Assembly (NCBI RefSeq): GCF_014656215.1
Contig: NZ_BNBZ01000001.1
Location: 248,001-312,000 of the forward strand
DNA: 64,000 bases
Direction: 5' to 3'
Origin: Streptomyces zaomyceticus
GTDB lineage: Bacteria > Actinomycetota > Actinomycetes > Streptomycetales > Streptomycetaceae
Every line of letters begins with the position of its first letter. Positions within the stretch are counted from its first letter, which is position 1. The position numbers and the translations under genes are program-made. Shown here piece after piece: positions 10,883 through 18,951 of this stretch. The notes under the pieces were generated by a model that worked only from the letters and a program-made list of their open reading frames with translations, was not told the DNA's origin and ran no database searches.

Positions 10883-12316
10883 TCAGCGTGCTCGGCGCGC
10901 CGGTCCGGCCACCGCGCCGACAACCGAGGCGACGGCCAGTACGAGCATGGTCGTCCACAGCGCGTCCGCGGAGTTCCGCGCCCCCGGTCCGTCGACCGCG
11001 CCGAGGAAGAGGGTGCCGAACGCGGCGACCCCGATGAGCTGACCGAGCTGGGTGACGGTGGCGAGCAGTCCGCTCGCGTCGGCCGCGTCCTCGGGCCGTA
11101 CGGAGGCCAGCGCGCCGGTCAGCGCGGGGCTGAACGCCAGGGCGATGCCCGCGCCGAGCGCGCCCAGCGCCGGGTAGAGCCCCCAACCGCCCGTACCGCC
11201 GTCCGCGAGCAGCCCGCCGATCGCGAGGGCGCCCGCGGCGGCGAGCAGGAATCCGCCCGGGACCAGCACGCGGTGCAGCCGGGCCGGCCAACGCCGCCAG
11301 GTCAGCCCGACGGCGCCGAAGACGACGGCGGCGGGTCCGAAGGTGAGTCCGGCCCGCAGGGCGCTGTGGCCGAGCCCGCCCTGCAGGTGCAGGGTGAGGG
11401 TGAAGAGGAAGCCCGCGTTGACTCCCATCGCCACGACGATCCACAGGACGGCCCGCCCCATGCCGGGGAGGCGCAGCACGCGCGGGGCGATGAGCGGGGC
11501 GCCGCCGCGCCGGGCGAGCCGTGCCTCGTAGACGCCGAAGAGGGCGAGGAGCACCAGGGAGCCGCCGAGCGAACACCAGGACCACAGGGGCCAGTCCTGC
11601 TCCTGCCCGAGGACCAGGGGGACGGTCAGCAGGGTCACGGCGGCGGCGAGCAGGACGAGGCCCGGAAGGTCGAGGGCACGCGCGTGCGTGGGTCCGGTTC
11701 CGGCGTCCCGGGGCAGGAACCGGGCGCCGAGGACGAGCAGGGCGATCCCGATGGGGACGTTGACGAGGAAGACGGGCCGCCAGCCGGTCCCGAAGAGGTC
11801 GGCACTCACCAGGACACCGCCGACGACCTGCCCCGCGGCGGCGCCGGTGGCCAGCACCGCGGAGTAGGCGCTGAGGGCCCGGACCCGGCGCTCGCCGGTG
11901 AAGTTGCGCTGGATGAGGCTCAGCACCTGAGGGATCATCAGGGCGGCGCCCACTCCCTGTACCAGCCGGAAGGCGATCAACTGGCCGGTGCCGGCGGCGA
12001 GTCCGCAGGCGAGGGAGGCCGCGGTGAACAGGGCGAGACCGCCCAGGTACATCCGCCGGTGCCCGAGCAGGTCGCCGAGGCGCGCTCCGGTGATCAGCAA
12101 CACCGCGTAGGCGATGGTGTATCCGGCGACGACGAGCTGGAGCGCGGCTCCGGACGCGGAGAGTTCGGCGCGGATCGTGGGGGCGGCGACGTTGACGATG
12201 AAGACGTCGAGGAGTGCCATGAACTGGGCGGCGAGGACCACGCCCAGCAGCAGTCCGGGTCGGCTGTCGGTGCCACCGTCTTTACTGAGTACGGGACGTG
12301 TTGTGGTCGAGGTCAT
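10883..12316 (-). CDS. DHA2-type MFS drug exporter (EmrB/QacA-like)
   Basis: 477 residues with about 14 membrane helices, the DHA2 count. The first helices carry LLDVFIVNVAAPTI (motif D1-like) and GARLGDLLGHRRMYL (motif A). These are proton-driven exporters of antibiotics and other hydrophobic cations. The start is the ATG at 12316; upstream codons lie in the divergent regulator's promoter. It is divergently transcribed from an XRE regulator 101 nt away, the usual layout for a substrate-inducible pump and its controller. The substrate cannot be read from the sequence. Confidence 0.93.
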   Translation of the reverse strand: MTSTTTRPVLSKDGGTDSRPGLLLGVVLAAQFMALLDVFIVNVAAPTIRAELSASGAALQLVVAGYTIAYAVLLITGARLGDLLGHRRMYLGGLALFTAASLACGLAAGTGQLIAFRLVQGVGAALMIPQVLSLIQRNFTGERRVRALSAYSAVLATGAAAGQVVGGVLVSADLFGTGWRPVFLVNVPIGIALLVLGARFLPRDAGTGPTHARALDLPGLVLLAAAVTLLTVPLVLGQEQDWPLWSWCSLGGSLVLLALFGVYEARLARRGGAPLIAPRVLRLPGMGRAVLWIVVAMGVNAGFLFTLTLHLQGGLGHSALRAGLTFGPAAVVFGAVGLTWRRWPARLHRVLVPGGFLLAAAGALAIGGLLADGGTGGWGLYPALGALGAGIALAFSPALTGALASVRPEDAADASGLLATVTQLGQLIGVAAFGTLFLGAVDGPGARNSADALWTTMLVLAVASVVGAVAGPARRAR

Positions 12317-12417
12317 GCGTCGAGCGTGACCGCGATCGGATACGGGTAACGAGAGCCCGCTGATGCTGGTACTGACACCACCTGGCAACGGCGGCACGGG
12401 GACTCGACCATGGGGGT

Positions 12418-13287
12418 GTGACGATCGTGGCATCAGTACCGACTCAGCGCCGCAGACGGCCGGAACTGGCCGCGTTCCTGCGCAGCCGCCGGGCCAGGGT
12501 GACACCGGAGGACGTGGGGATGCCGCCGGGGCTCCGGCGCCGTACGCCGGGGCTGCGCCGCGAGGAGGTCGCCCAGCTCTCCGGGGTCGGCGTCACCTGG
12601 TACACCTGGCTGGAGCAGGGACGCCCGATCAACGCCTCCGCGCAGGTGCTCGACGCGGTCGCCCGCACGCTCCGGCTCGACCGGCCCGAGCGCGAGCACC
12701 TGTACCACCTGGCCGAGGTGCCGTACGCGCCGGAGCGGTCCGCCGCGGACTTGGCGGTGGTGAGCCCGGAGATCCAGGGCATCCTCGACGCCCTGGACCC
12801 GCACCCGGCGGTGCTCTACAACGCGCGGTACGACGTGCTGGCGACGAACTCCATGTACGAGCGGCTCTTCTTCCAGGAGGGACGGAACGACCTGGACACC
12901 GGCCCGTTCGGCATACGCAACGTGCTGTGGGCCCTTTTCAGCGTGCCCGGCCCCACCTGCCCGGTGGTCGACCGGAAGCGGGAGCTGCCGCTGATGGTGG
13001 CCCAGCTGCGGGGCGCGTACGGACGCCATGTGGGCGAGCCGGCCTGGGAGGAGTACGTACGGGCTCTCGCGGAGGCCAGCCCGGAGTTCGCGCGGCTGTG
13101 GCGCAGCGGTGACGTGGTCCCGCCGGGGACGCGGGTGAAGGTCTTCCGTCACGAGCGGGTGGGCGAGGTCCGGTTGACCTCGGTCTCCCTGTCGGTGAAC
13201 GGGATGCCGGAGTGCCGGATCGTGGCCTACACGCCGAACGACGAGGAGAGCCGCCACGGGCTCCAGGCCTTGGAGGAGCTGACATGA
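12418..13287 (+). CDS. XRE regulator with MmyB-like ligand domain
   Basis: 289 residues from GTG. An N-terminal Cro/C1-type helix-turn-helix (about 14-75: REEVAQLSGVGVTWYTWLEQ) is followed by the conserved PAS-like MmyB domain that ends in DEESRHGLQALEEL. Such proteins are common actinobacterial one-component regulators; fatty-acid-like ligands have been reported for the domain. The divergent MFS gene is the likely target. In the shared gap a small dyad, TGGT-n6-ACCA, starts near 12367 and could be an operator. Confidence 0.92.
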   Translation: MTIVASVPTQRRRRPELAAFLRSRRARVTPEDVGMPPGLRRRTPGLRREEVAQLSGVGVTWYTWLEQGRPINASAQVLDAVARTLRLDRPEREHLYHLAEVPYAPERSAADLAVVSPEIQGILDALDPHPAVLYNARYDVLATNSMYERLFFQEGRNDLDTGPFGIRNVLWALFSVPGPTCPVVDRKRELPLMVAQLRGAYGRHVGEPAWEEYVRALAEASPEFARLWRSGDVVPPGTRVKVFRHERVGEVRLTSVSLSVNGMPECRIVAYTPNDEESRHGLQALEELT

Positions 13288-13293
13288 CGACGA

Positions 13294-13319
13294 ATCCCGC
13301 CCCCTGCTGGGGACGGGAT
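13294..13319. terminator. imperfect bidirectional terminator
   Basis: ATCCCG (13294-13299) pairs with CGGGAT (13314-13319), with further C-G pairing inside. It lies between the 3' ends of the XRE gene and the second tRNA-Ala, so it can serve both transcripts. Confidence 0.5.
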
Positions 13320-13329
13320 CCGGTGATTG

Positions 13330-13402
13330 TGGAGCTAAGGAGAATTGAACTCCTGACCTCCTGCATGCCATGCAGGCGCTCTACCAACTGAGCTATAGCC
13401 CC
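13330..13402 (-). tRNA. tRNA-Ala, anticodon GGC (second copy)
   Basis: 73 nt, identical base for base to the gene at 9116-9188 and in the same orientation. It lies 95 nt downstream of the histidine-phosphatase gene on the same strand and could be processed from that operon's mRNA, as no strong separate promoter was seen. Confidence 0.97.
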
Positions 13403-13497
13403 TCGTGTTCTTCGCGCTCTGCGCTGCGAACAAGAAGAACTTTAGCCTGTGACCTGCCGGAAAGTGAAATCCGGGTCCGGCAGGCCGGTCACGGGGC

Positions 13498-14151
13498 TCA
13501 GTCGTCGTCGCCGAGGACCGGCTCGGGCAGCGTGCCCGCGTTGTGCTCCATCAGTCGCCAGCCACGGGCGCCCTCGCCGAGCACGGACCAGCAGCAGTTC
13601 GAGAGGCCACCCAGGCTCTCCCAGTGCTGGGACTCCAGCCCGAGGAGACGGCCGATGGTGGTCCGGATCGTGCCGCCGTGGCTCACCACGACGAGCGTGC
13701 CGTTCTCCGGAAGCTTGTCGACGTGCTCAAGGACCACCGGGGCGGCCCGGTCGGCCACCTCGGTCTCCAGCTCGCCGCCGCCCCGGCGCACGGGCTCGCC
13801 GCGCTTCCAGGCGGCGTACTGCTCGCCGTAGCGCGCCACGATCTCGTCGTGGGTCAGCCCCTGCCACTCCCCCGCGTACGTCTCGCGCAGCGCGGAGTCG
13901 TGAGCGACGGTGTGGCCGGTGAGAGCGGACAGCTCGGCGGCGGTGGCCGCCGCCCGCTTCAGGTCGGAGGCCACGATGACGTCCGGCTTCAGCGCGGCGA
14001 GCAGCCGGGCGGCACGGCGCGCCTGAGCGACGCCGGCCTCCGTCAGCTCGATGTCCGTCGAACCCTGGAAACGGCGCTCGAGGTTCCAGGAGGTCTGGCC
14101 GTGGCGCCAGAGGACGATGCGGCGGCCGGTGCCGCCCTTGGTGGTGCTCAG
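13498..14151 (-). CDS. histidine phosphatase (phosphoglycerate-mutase-like), CTG start
   Basis: 217 residues of the histidine phosphatase superfamily. It has the catalytic WRHGQTSWNLERRFQG near the N-terminus, the LRETYAGEWQGLTHDEI segment and the second catalytic His in VVVSHGGTIR. It should remove phosphate from a small substrate through a phosphohistidine. To include the essential RHG motif translation must begin at CTG 14151: the only codons upstream before an in-frame stop are GCT and GCG, and the next possible start lies after the motif. The CTG overlaps the rsfS stop as CTGA, where ATGA would be expected, so it appears to be a coupled non-AUG start. The substrate is not deducible. Confidence 0.88.
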   Translation of the reverse strand: MSTTKGGTGRRIVLWRHGQTSWNLERRFQGSTDIELTEAGVAQARRAARLLAALKPDVIVASDLKRAAATAAELSALTGHTVAHDSALRETYAGEWQGLTHDEIVARYGEQYAAWKRGEPVRRGGGELETEVADRAAPVVLEHVDKLPENGTLVVVSHGGTIRTTIGRLLGLESQHWESLGGLSNCCWSVLGEGARGWRLMEHNAGTLPEPVLGDDD

Positions 14152-14615
14152 CGCAGCTCACCGTCCACTTCGTCGGGCAGGCCGGCGGCGTGCTCGGAGA
14201 GGTCCACGCCGGTCAGCTCGGCGTGCTCGGCGGCCTTGCCGCGCGTGTTCCGCGCGTCCTCGGGGAGGGACAGCTCGGGGCAGTCCTTCCACAGGCGCTC
14301 GAGGGCGTAGAAGACACGCTCCTCGCTGTGCTGGACGTGGACGACGATGTCGACGTAGTCCAGGAGGATCCAGCGGGCGTCGCGGTCGCCCTCACGGCGG
14401 ACCGGCTTGGCGCCGAGGTCCTTGTTCAGGCGCTCCTCGATCTCGTCGACGATCGACTTGACCTGGCGGTCGTTGGGCGCGGAGGCGAGCAGGAATGCGT
14501 CGGTGATCGACAGCACATCGCTGACGTCGTACGCGATGATGTCGTGCGCGAGCCGGTCGGCGGCCGCCTGAGCGGCGGCGTTGACGAGTTCGATGGAACG
14601 ATCCGTGGCGGTCAC
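14148..14615 (-). CDS. rsfS: ribosomal silencing factor RsfS
   Basis: 155 residues from GTG 14615, with the Iojap/RsfS domain (LAHDIIAYDVSDVLSITDAF, then DARWILLDYVDIVVHV). RsfS binds ribosomal protein L14 and blocks joining of the 50S and 30S subunits when nutrients are short. It sits between the LCP gene and the histidine phosphatase, whose start overlaps its stop, in the common actinobacterial nadD-LCP-rsfS order. An acidic C-terminal tail of about 35 residues is longer than in E. coli. Confidence 0.96.
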   Translation of the reverse strand: MTATDRSIELVNAAAQAAADRLAHDIIAYDVSDVLSITDAFLLASAPNDRQVKSIVDEIEERLNKDLGAKPVRREGDRDARWILLDYVDIVVHVQHSEERVFYALERLWKDCPELSLPEDARNTRGKAAEHAELTGVDLSEHAAGLPDEVDGELR

Positions 14616-14699
14616 AAGCAGGCTTTCGTCGGCGGTCCAGTACCCCTCCAGGGTCTCACGGACCGCCGACGGCCCCGCCAACGTTTTCCGGAGCGCCGT

Positions 14700-16445
14700 T
14701 TACCGGCCCCCCGGCACCTTGTAGTCCTGGCCCAGGACCACGGTGACCGCGGCCGCTCCGGTGGGCTTGCCCTTGGCGACCGAGCCGGCCGGCAGACCCA
14801 GTGTCTTGGCCACCTCGACCGCCGTCGCCTTCTGGGCGTCGTCACCGTAGACGACCTGCGACTTCTCCTGCGTGTCCGTCTCCGTGCCGCCCACGAAGAC
14901 GTAGCCGCCGTTGACCAGGACGATCCTGGCCGCCTCGGTCGCCTTCTTGCCGGAGGCGTCCCGGACCGAGATCCGGGGCACGTCGCCCGCCTCGGGGGCG
15001 GTGATCTTGCCGCCCAGAATGTCCTTCACCACACTGTCGCTCGCGTCCTCGGTCAGCGCGCCGTCCTGCGCCACCGGGAGAAGGGCCGTCTTGTAGTCGC
15101 CGACCTTGGCGTGCTCGGCGAGCTTGGCCAGGGCGGCGCCGAGGTCCTTCTCCGAGAGGGAGGGGTCGAAGATCTGGGTGAGGCTCTCGACGGTCATCGT
15201 GGCGGAGGCGGGATCGTCCGAGATCTTGCGGAGCACCCCGTACATGACCTGGCCGAAGCGCTGGAGCTGCTTGCTCTCGGCCTCGCCGGGCGCCCGGTAG
15301 GTCGCGTAGGCGACGGCGGAGCGCCCGTTCAGGGACTGCTTCTCGCCCTTCTTGACCAGCGGCTCGTCGCCCTTCTTCGGTCCGGGCACCTCGGTGTCGG
15401 TGTCCGTCTCGATCCCGCTGACCAGGTCGACGAGGGTGTCCAGGTACGGCGTGTCCAGCCGCCAGGTGCCGGCGATCTCGGCGCCGAGGAGGTTGCCGAT
15501 CGCCTCCCGGGTGCCGCTCGATCCGTCGTCCTCGACCGACTTGCCGAGGGTGGTCGCGGCGCCCTCGTCGTCGGCGACGACCAGGGAGTCGGGGAGGAGA
15601 ACGGTGGTGCCCTGGCCGGTCGTGGTGTTGTTCACCAGGAGGACCGTGGAGGTCCCGCCGCCCGTGGTGTCGTGGAGGTGGACGACGATCGTGTCGCGCT
15701 TCTGCGGGCCGGTCGCGGCAGCCCCCTTCCCGGCCTCGTCGGACGAACCGGGGAGCATGCCCGCGGACCAGAGGTAGCCGACGCCGCCCGCGACCGCGAG
15801 GACGAGCACGACGACGAGCGCGATGATCCGGTTGCGGCCGCGGCGCCTGGCCTCCTCGCGCCGCTCGGAACGGCTCTCGGTGAACTTCAGCCAGTCGATG
15901 ACGTCCTCGGAGTCCTCGTCCGGCTCCTCGATGAAGGAGAACTGCTCGGTGCGGTACTCCCGGTCGTCGTCATCGGCCGGCCGGGCGGGCCGCTCGGACG
16001 CGGGGCGCTGGCCGGGCACACCGGGCGGGGCCGCGACGGGCGCGGCCTGCGGGGTCTGCGCGGGGGCCTGGGCGGGCGCCGGGGCGGAGGCCTGGGCGGG
16101 CTCGGCCCGGGCGGCCCACTGCTGCCCCGTGTCGTAGGAGGGGTAGGCGTAGCCCTGCTGCCCGTAAGGGTCGTACTGAGACCCCTGGTGCTGCTGTGGC
16201 GGCTGTTGTGGCTGCTGCGGCTGCGGCTGCGGCGTGTACTGCTGCTGGGCGTAGGGGTCGTAGCCGTACCCCTGCTGCGCCTGCGGCTGCTGGGGCTGCT
16301 GCTGACCGCCGTACGGGTCGTAGTGCTGCCCCTGTGCCTGCTGGGGCGCCTGTGGCTGCTGGTACACCGGCTGCCCGTACTCGTCGTAGCCGATGATCTG
16401 CGGCTGCGGATAGTACGGGTCGTACGGATGCTGCTGATCGTTCAC
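14700..16445 (-). CDS. LytR-CpsA-Psr-like protein with long Gln/Tyr-rich tail and degenerate site
   Basis: 581 residues from GTG 16445 (strong GGGAGGGG upstream). Residues 1-110 are Gln/Pro/Tyr-rich with repeated YDPYG units, 111-200 are Pro/Ala then acidic, about 205-226 is a membrane helix, and beyond it lies an LCP-like domain (RDTIVVHLHD at 250-259) and a C-terminal LytR_C domain ending DYKVPGGR. Canonical LCP enzymes attach glycopolymers to peptidoglycan using arginines in an IPRD-type motif. Here that position reads LLPDSLVV and the usual RxxRQQ helix is altered, so catalysis is doubtful. The gene lies 19 nt after nadD and is probably co-transcribed with it. Confidence 0.85.
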   Translation of the reverse strand: MNDQQHPYDPYYPQPQIIGYDEYGQPVYQQPQAPQQAQGQHYDPYGGQQQPQQPQAQQGYGYDPYAQQQYTPQPQPQQPQQPPQQHQGSQYDPYGQQGYAYPSYDTGQQWAARAEPAQASAPAPAQAPAQTPQAAPVAAPPGVPGQRPASERPARPADDDDREYRTEQFSFIEEPDEDSEDVIDWLKFTESRSERREEARRRGRNRIIALVVVLVLAVAGGVGYLWSAGMLPGSSDEAGKGAAATGPQKRDTIVVHLHDTTGGGTSTVLLVNNTTTGQGTTVLLPDSLVVADDEGAATTLGKSVEDDGSSGTREAIGNLLGAEIAGTWRLDTPYLDTLVDLVSGIETDTDTEVPGPKKGDEPLVKKGEKQSLNGRSAVAYATYRAPGEAESKQLQRFGQVMYGVLRKISDDPASATMTVESLTQIFDPSLSEKDLGAALAKLAEHAKVGDYKTALLPVAQDGALTEDASDSVVKDILGGKITAPEAGDVPRISVRDASGKKATEAARIVLVNGGYVFVGGTETDTQEKSQVVYGDDAQKATAVEVAKTLGLPAGSVAKGKPTGAAAVTVVLGQDYKVPGGR

Positions 16446-16464
16446 CGGTACCCCTCCCCGAAGC

Positions 16465-17085
16465 TCACTCGCCGCGGTACAGCTGGCGCTTGTCGATGTA
16501 GCGGACCACGCCGTCCGGAACCAGGTACCAGACGGGATCGCCGTTCGCGACCCTCGCCCGGCAGTCGGTGGAGGAGATCGCGAGCGCGGGAACCTCGACC
16601 AGCGAGACACCGCCCTTGGGCAGTCCGTCGTCGGTGAGGTCGTGGCCCGGCCGGGTGACGCCGATGAAGTGCGCGAGTGAGAAGAGCTCCTCGGCGTCGC
16701 GCCAGGTGAGGATCTGCGACAGCGCGTCGGCCCCGGTGATGAAGAAGAGGTCGGAGTCGCTGTTGAGGGAGCGCAGGTCCCGCAGGGTGTCGATGGTGTA
16801 GGTCGCGCCGCCGCGGTCGATGTCGATCCGGCTGACCGAGAACTGCGGGTTGGACGCCGTCGCGATGACCGTCATCAGGTAGCGGTCCTCGGGCGCCGAC
16901 ACGGCCCGGTCGCTCTTCTGCCACGGCTGCCCGGTCGGTACGAACACCACCTCGTCCAGGTGGAACAGGGCGGCGACCTCGCTGGCCGCCACCAGGTGTC
17001 CGTGGTGGATCGGGTCGAAGGTTCCGCCCATCACGCCGAGTCGGCGCTTCCCGCGCCCGCCAGTAGGCATTTCCTGCTCTCCCAT
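16465..17085 (-). CDS. nadD: nicotinate-nucleotide adenylyltransferase
   Basis: 206 residues. [13 protein letters not shown] near the N-terminus is the nucleotidyltransferase HxGH signature, and ISSTDCR near the C-terminus is the ISSTxxR motif. It joins nicotinate mononucleotide to ATP to make deamido-NAD in NAD synthesis. The start at 17085 ([10 protein letters not shown]) was chosen on the usual length in relatives; the ATG at 17070 has a better-spaced GGGAGAG and would remove five residues. It is the first visible gene of the nadD-LCP-rsfS-phosphatase series. Confidence 0.96.
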   Translation of the reverse strand: MGEQEMPTGGRGKRRLGVMGGTFDPIHHGHLVAASEVAALFHLDEVVFVPTGQPWQKSDRAVSAPEDRYLMTVIATASNPQFSVSRIDIDRGGATYTIDTLRDLRSLNSDSDLFFITGADALSQILTWRDAEELFSLAHFIGVTRPGHDLTDDGLPKGGVSLVEVPALAISSTDCRARVANGDPVWYLVPDGVVRYIDKRQLYRGE

Positions 17086-17136
17086 GCGTGCAGAGCCTAC
17101 TGGCACGGCAGCGGACGCCTGATCAGGGTCGGCGGT

Positions 17137-17298
17137 TCAGCGGTCGCGGTTGAAGCGGGTCGTGATCCACAGCAGCAGCATCAGGGCACCGAAGGCGCCG
17201 AAGCCGGTGAGGTAGGGGCTGAGGCTTTCGTGGTTGCCGCCGTGCTCGGCGCCCTCGGCGAGAGAGACCAGGTTGGCGGCGGTGCTGTGGAGGCTCAT
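17137..17298 (-). CDS. 53-aa single-pass membrane protein
   Basis: A 53-codon ORF starting MSLHSTAANLVSLAEGAEHG and ending WITTRFNRDR. A hydrophilic His/Glu-containing N-terminus is followed by one membrane helix (TGFGAFGALMLLLWI) and a short basic cytoplasmic end. CGAAG precedes the ATG. It lies 51 nt before nadD on the same strand. I recall a similar small protein at this position in other Streptomyces, which supports coding. Function unknown. Confidence 0.72.
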   Translation of the reverse strand: MSLHSTAANLVSLAEGAEHGGNHESLSPYLTGFGAFGALMLLLWITTRFNRDR

Positions 17299-17381
17299 CT
17301 TCGGCAGACCTATCGATCGGGGATGGGAGCGGAGACTTCGCGCACATCGTATGCGGGCGGTCCGGACTGGCTCACGCCGAC

Positions 17382-17606
17382 TCAGGCGTTGGCGTCACGG
17401 TCCGTGGTGGCGTCCGTGGTGGTGCCCCTGCCGTCGCCGGTGCCGTCGTCGCCCGTGTCGTCGCTCCGATAGCCGCGCAGCAGGAACCAGGCCATCAGGG
17501 CGCCGCCCACGATCGAGACGAGCAGCACGATGCGGAGCGTGTCGCCCGGCCCCTGGTCCGCGGCGGCCGCGAGCAGTGCGGCAGCGGTGTCGACGGTGTC
17601 CGGCAT
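17382..17606 (-). CDS. 74-aa single-pass membrane protein
   Basis: 74 residues: a short Ala-rich N-terminus, one membrane helix (RIVLLVSIVGGALMAWFLL), then RGY and an Asp/Gly/Thr-rich hydrophilic tail. It is transcribed with the 53-residue protein and nadD, and divergently from the M48 protease gene 128 nt away. No named domain. The ribosome binding site is weak (GAGGAG about 11 nt off), so confidence is moderate. Confidence 0.6.
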   Translation of the reverse strand: MPDTVDTAAALLAAAADQGPGDTLRIVLLVSIVGGALMAWFLLRGYRSDDTGDDGTGDGRGTTTDATTDRDANA

Positions 17607-17734
17607 GTCGGTCGTGCTCCTCGGTCGTCCTCGGTGCCCGAGTTATCCACAGGCCCCGCCACACCGTAGCGCCACCGCCTAGGCTGGGGTTCGTCAGGGG
17701 GACGAGCATCGACTCGTACGAACAGGGGGCATCC

Positions 17735-18826
17735 ATGACCGAGAACGACCAGGGGAACGTGCCGAGCAGGCAGCGGAAGCGGTTCCCCGGTATCTCCTCG
17801 CGGGCCTACGAGCATCCGGCCGACCGCTCGGCGCTGGTGGCGCTGCGCAAGCTCAGCGGCTTCGACACGGTCTTCAAGGCGCTCAGCGGGCTGCTGCCCG
17901 AGCGCAGTCTGCGACTGCTGTTCCTCTCGGACTCCGTCCGGGTGAGCGACGCGCAGTTCAGCCATCTCAACGACATGCTGCGGGACGCCTGTTACATCCT
18001 GGACCTGGAGAAGGTCCCGCCGATGTACGTGACGCAGGACCCGAAGCCCAACGCGATGTGCATCGGCCTGGACGAGCCGATCATCGTCGTCACCACCGGC
18101 CTGGTGGAGCTCCTCGACGAGGAGGAGATGCGGGCGGTCGTCGGCCACGAGGTCGGCCACGCCCTCTCCGGGCACTCCGTGTACCGCACGGTGCTGCTCT
18201 TCCTCACCGGCCTGGCCCTCAAGATCGCCTGGATCCCGCTGGGGAACGTCGCGATCATGGCCATCGTGACCGCCCTGCGCGAGTGGTTCCGCAAGTCGGA
18301 ACTCTCCGCCGACCGGGCCGGACTCCTCGTCGGTCAGGACGTGCAGGCCTCGATGCGCGGTCTCATGAAGATCGCCGGGGGCAACCACCTCCACGAGATG
18401 AACGTGGACGCGTTCCTCGCCCAGGCCGACGAGTACGAGAAGGCCGGGGACCTGCGGGACTCGGTCCTGAAGATCCTCAACGTGCTTCCGCGCACGCACC
18501 CCTTCACCACCGTCCGGGCGGCGGAGCTGAAGAAGTGGTCGGAGAACCGCGACTTCCAGCGGATCATGGACGGCCACTACCCCAAGCGCTCGGAGGACAA
18601 GGACACCTCGGTCACGGACTCCTTCCGCGAGTCGGCGGGGCACTACGCCGACACGGTGCGGACCAGCAAGGATCCGCTGATGAAGCTGGTCGGCGACATA
18701 GCCGGGGGCGCCGGTGACCTGGCGGGCGACCTGGGCGGGAAGCTGCGCAACCGCTTCAACGGCGGCCAGGGCCCGAAGAAGTCGGACGACGGCGGGACCG
18801 CCGACGACGACAAGGGCGGCTCCTAG
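17735..18826 (+). CDS. M48-family metallopeptidase
   Basis: 363 residues from ATG 17735 behind AGGGGGC. The zinc motif HEVGH lies at 138-142 with a likely third ligand Glu189 in ELSADRAG. One or two hydrophobic segments follow (VLLFLTGLALKIAWIPL). This is the HtpX/Ste24-like (M48) fold; relatives digest membrane proteins or act in envelope quality control. The C-terminal 60 residues are Gly/Asp/Lys-rich and probably disordered. It stands alone on the plus strand between minus-strand genes, with a tandem repeat just after its stop codon. Confidence 0.92.
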   Translation: MTENDQGNVPSRQRKRFPGISSRAYEHPADRSALVALRKLSGFDTVFKALSGLLPERSLRLLFLSDSVRVSDAQFSHLNDMLRDACYILDLEKVPPMYVTQDPKPNAMCIGLDEPIIVVTTGLVELLDEEEMRAVVGHEVGHALSGHSVYRTVLLFLTGLALKIAWIPLGNVAIMAIVTALREWFRKSELSADRAGLLVGQDVQASMRGLMKIAGGNHLHEMNVDAFLAQADEYEKAGDLRDSVLKILNVLPRTHPFTTVRAAELKKWSENRDFQRIMDGHYPKRSEDKDTSVTDSFRESAGHYADTVRTSKDPLMKLVGDIAGGAGDLAGDLGGKLRNRFNGGQGPKKSDDGGTADDDKGGS

Positions 18827-18830
18827 CGCG

Positions 18831-18926
18831 ACCTCGGCGCCAGGGCAGGTCGACACCTCGGCGCCGGGGCCGGTCGAGACCTCGGCGCCAGGGGCGGTCG
18901 AGACCTGGGCCTGAGGGCCGGTCGAC
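18831..18926. repeat. four tandem 24-bp units between convergent genes
   Basis: Four head-to-tail 24-bp units begin at 18831, 18855, 18879 and 18903, each of the form ACCTCGGCGCC followed by a G-rich GGTCGA end. The first three are nearly identical and the fourth has decayed. They fill the 125-bp gap between the M48 stop and the stop of the convergent membrane-protein gene. Each unit has a GGCGCC dyad. They may function as a terminator region or be a simple slippage repeat. Confidence 0.8.
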
Positions 18927-18951
18927 ACGCGCCGGGCGTCGGAGCGACCCG

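Noticed and set aside
9116..13402. The tRNA-flanked block as an integrative element with att sites
   Set aside because: No integrase or excisionase gene lies inside and the repeats are whole functional tRNA genes, not partial att copies.
14190..16637. An 815-codon plus-strand frame over rsfS, the LCP gene and nadD
   Set aside because: It spans three genuine minus-strand genes and its composition is that of an antisense frame.
17234..17734. An N-terminal extension of the M48 protease
   Set aside because: The upstream open frame is Arg-rich antisense of two small minus-strand genes; the ATG at 17735 has a clear AGGGGGC site and the M48 homology begins after it.
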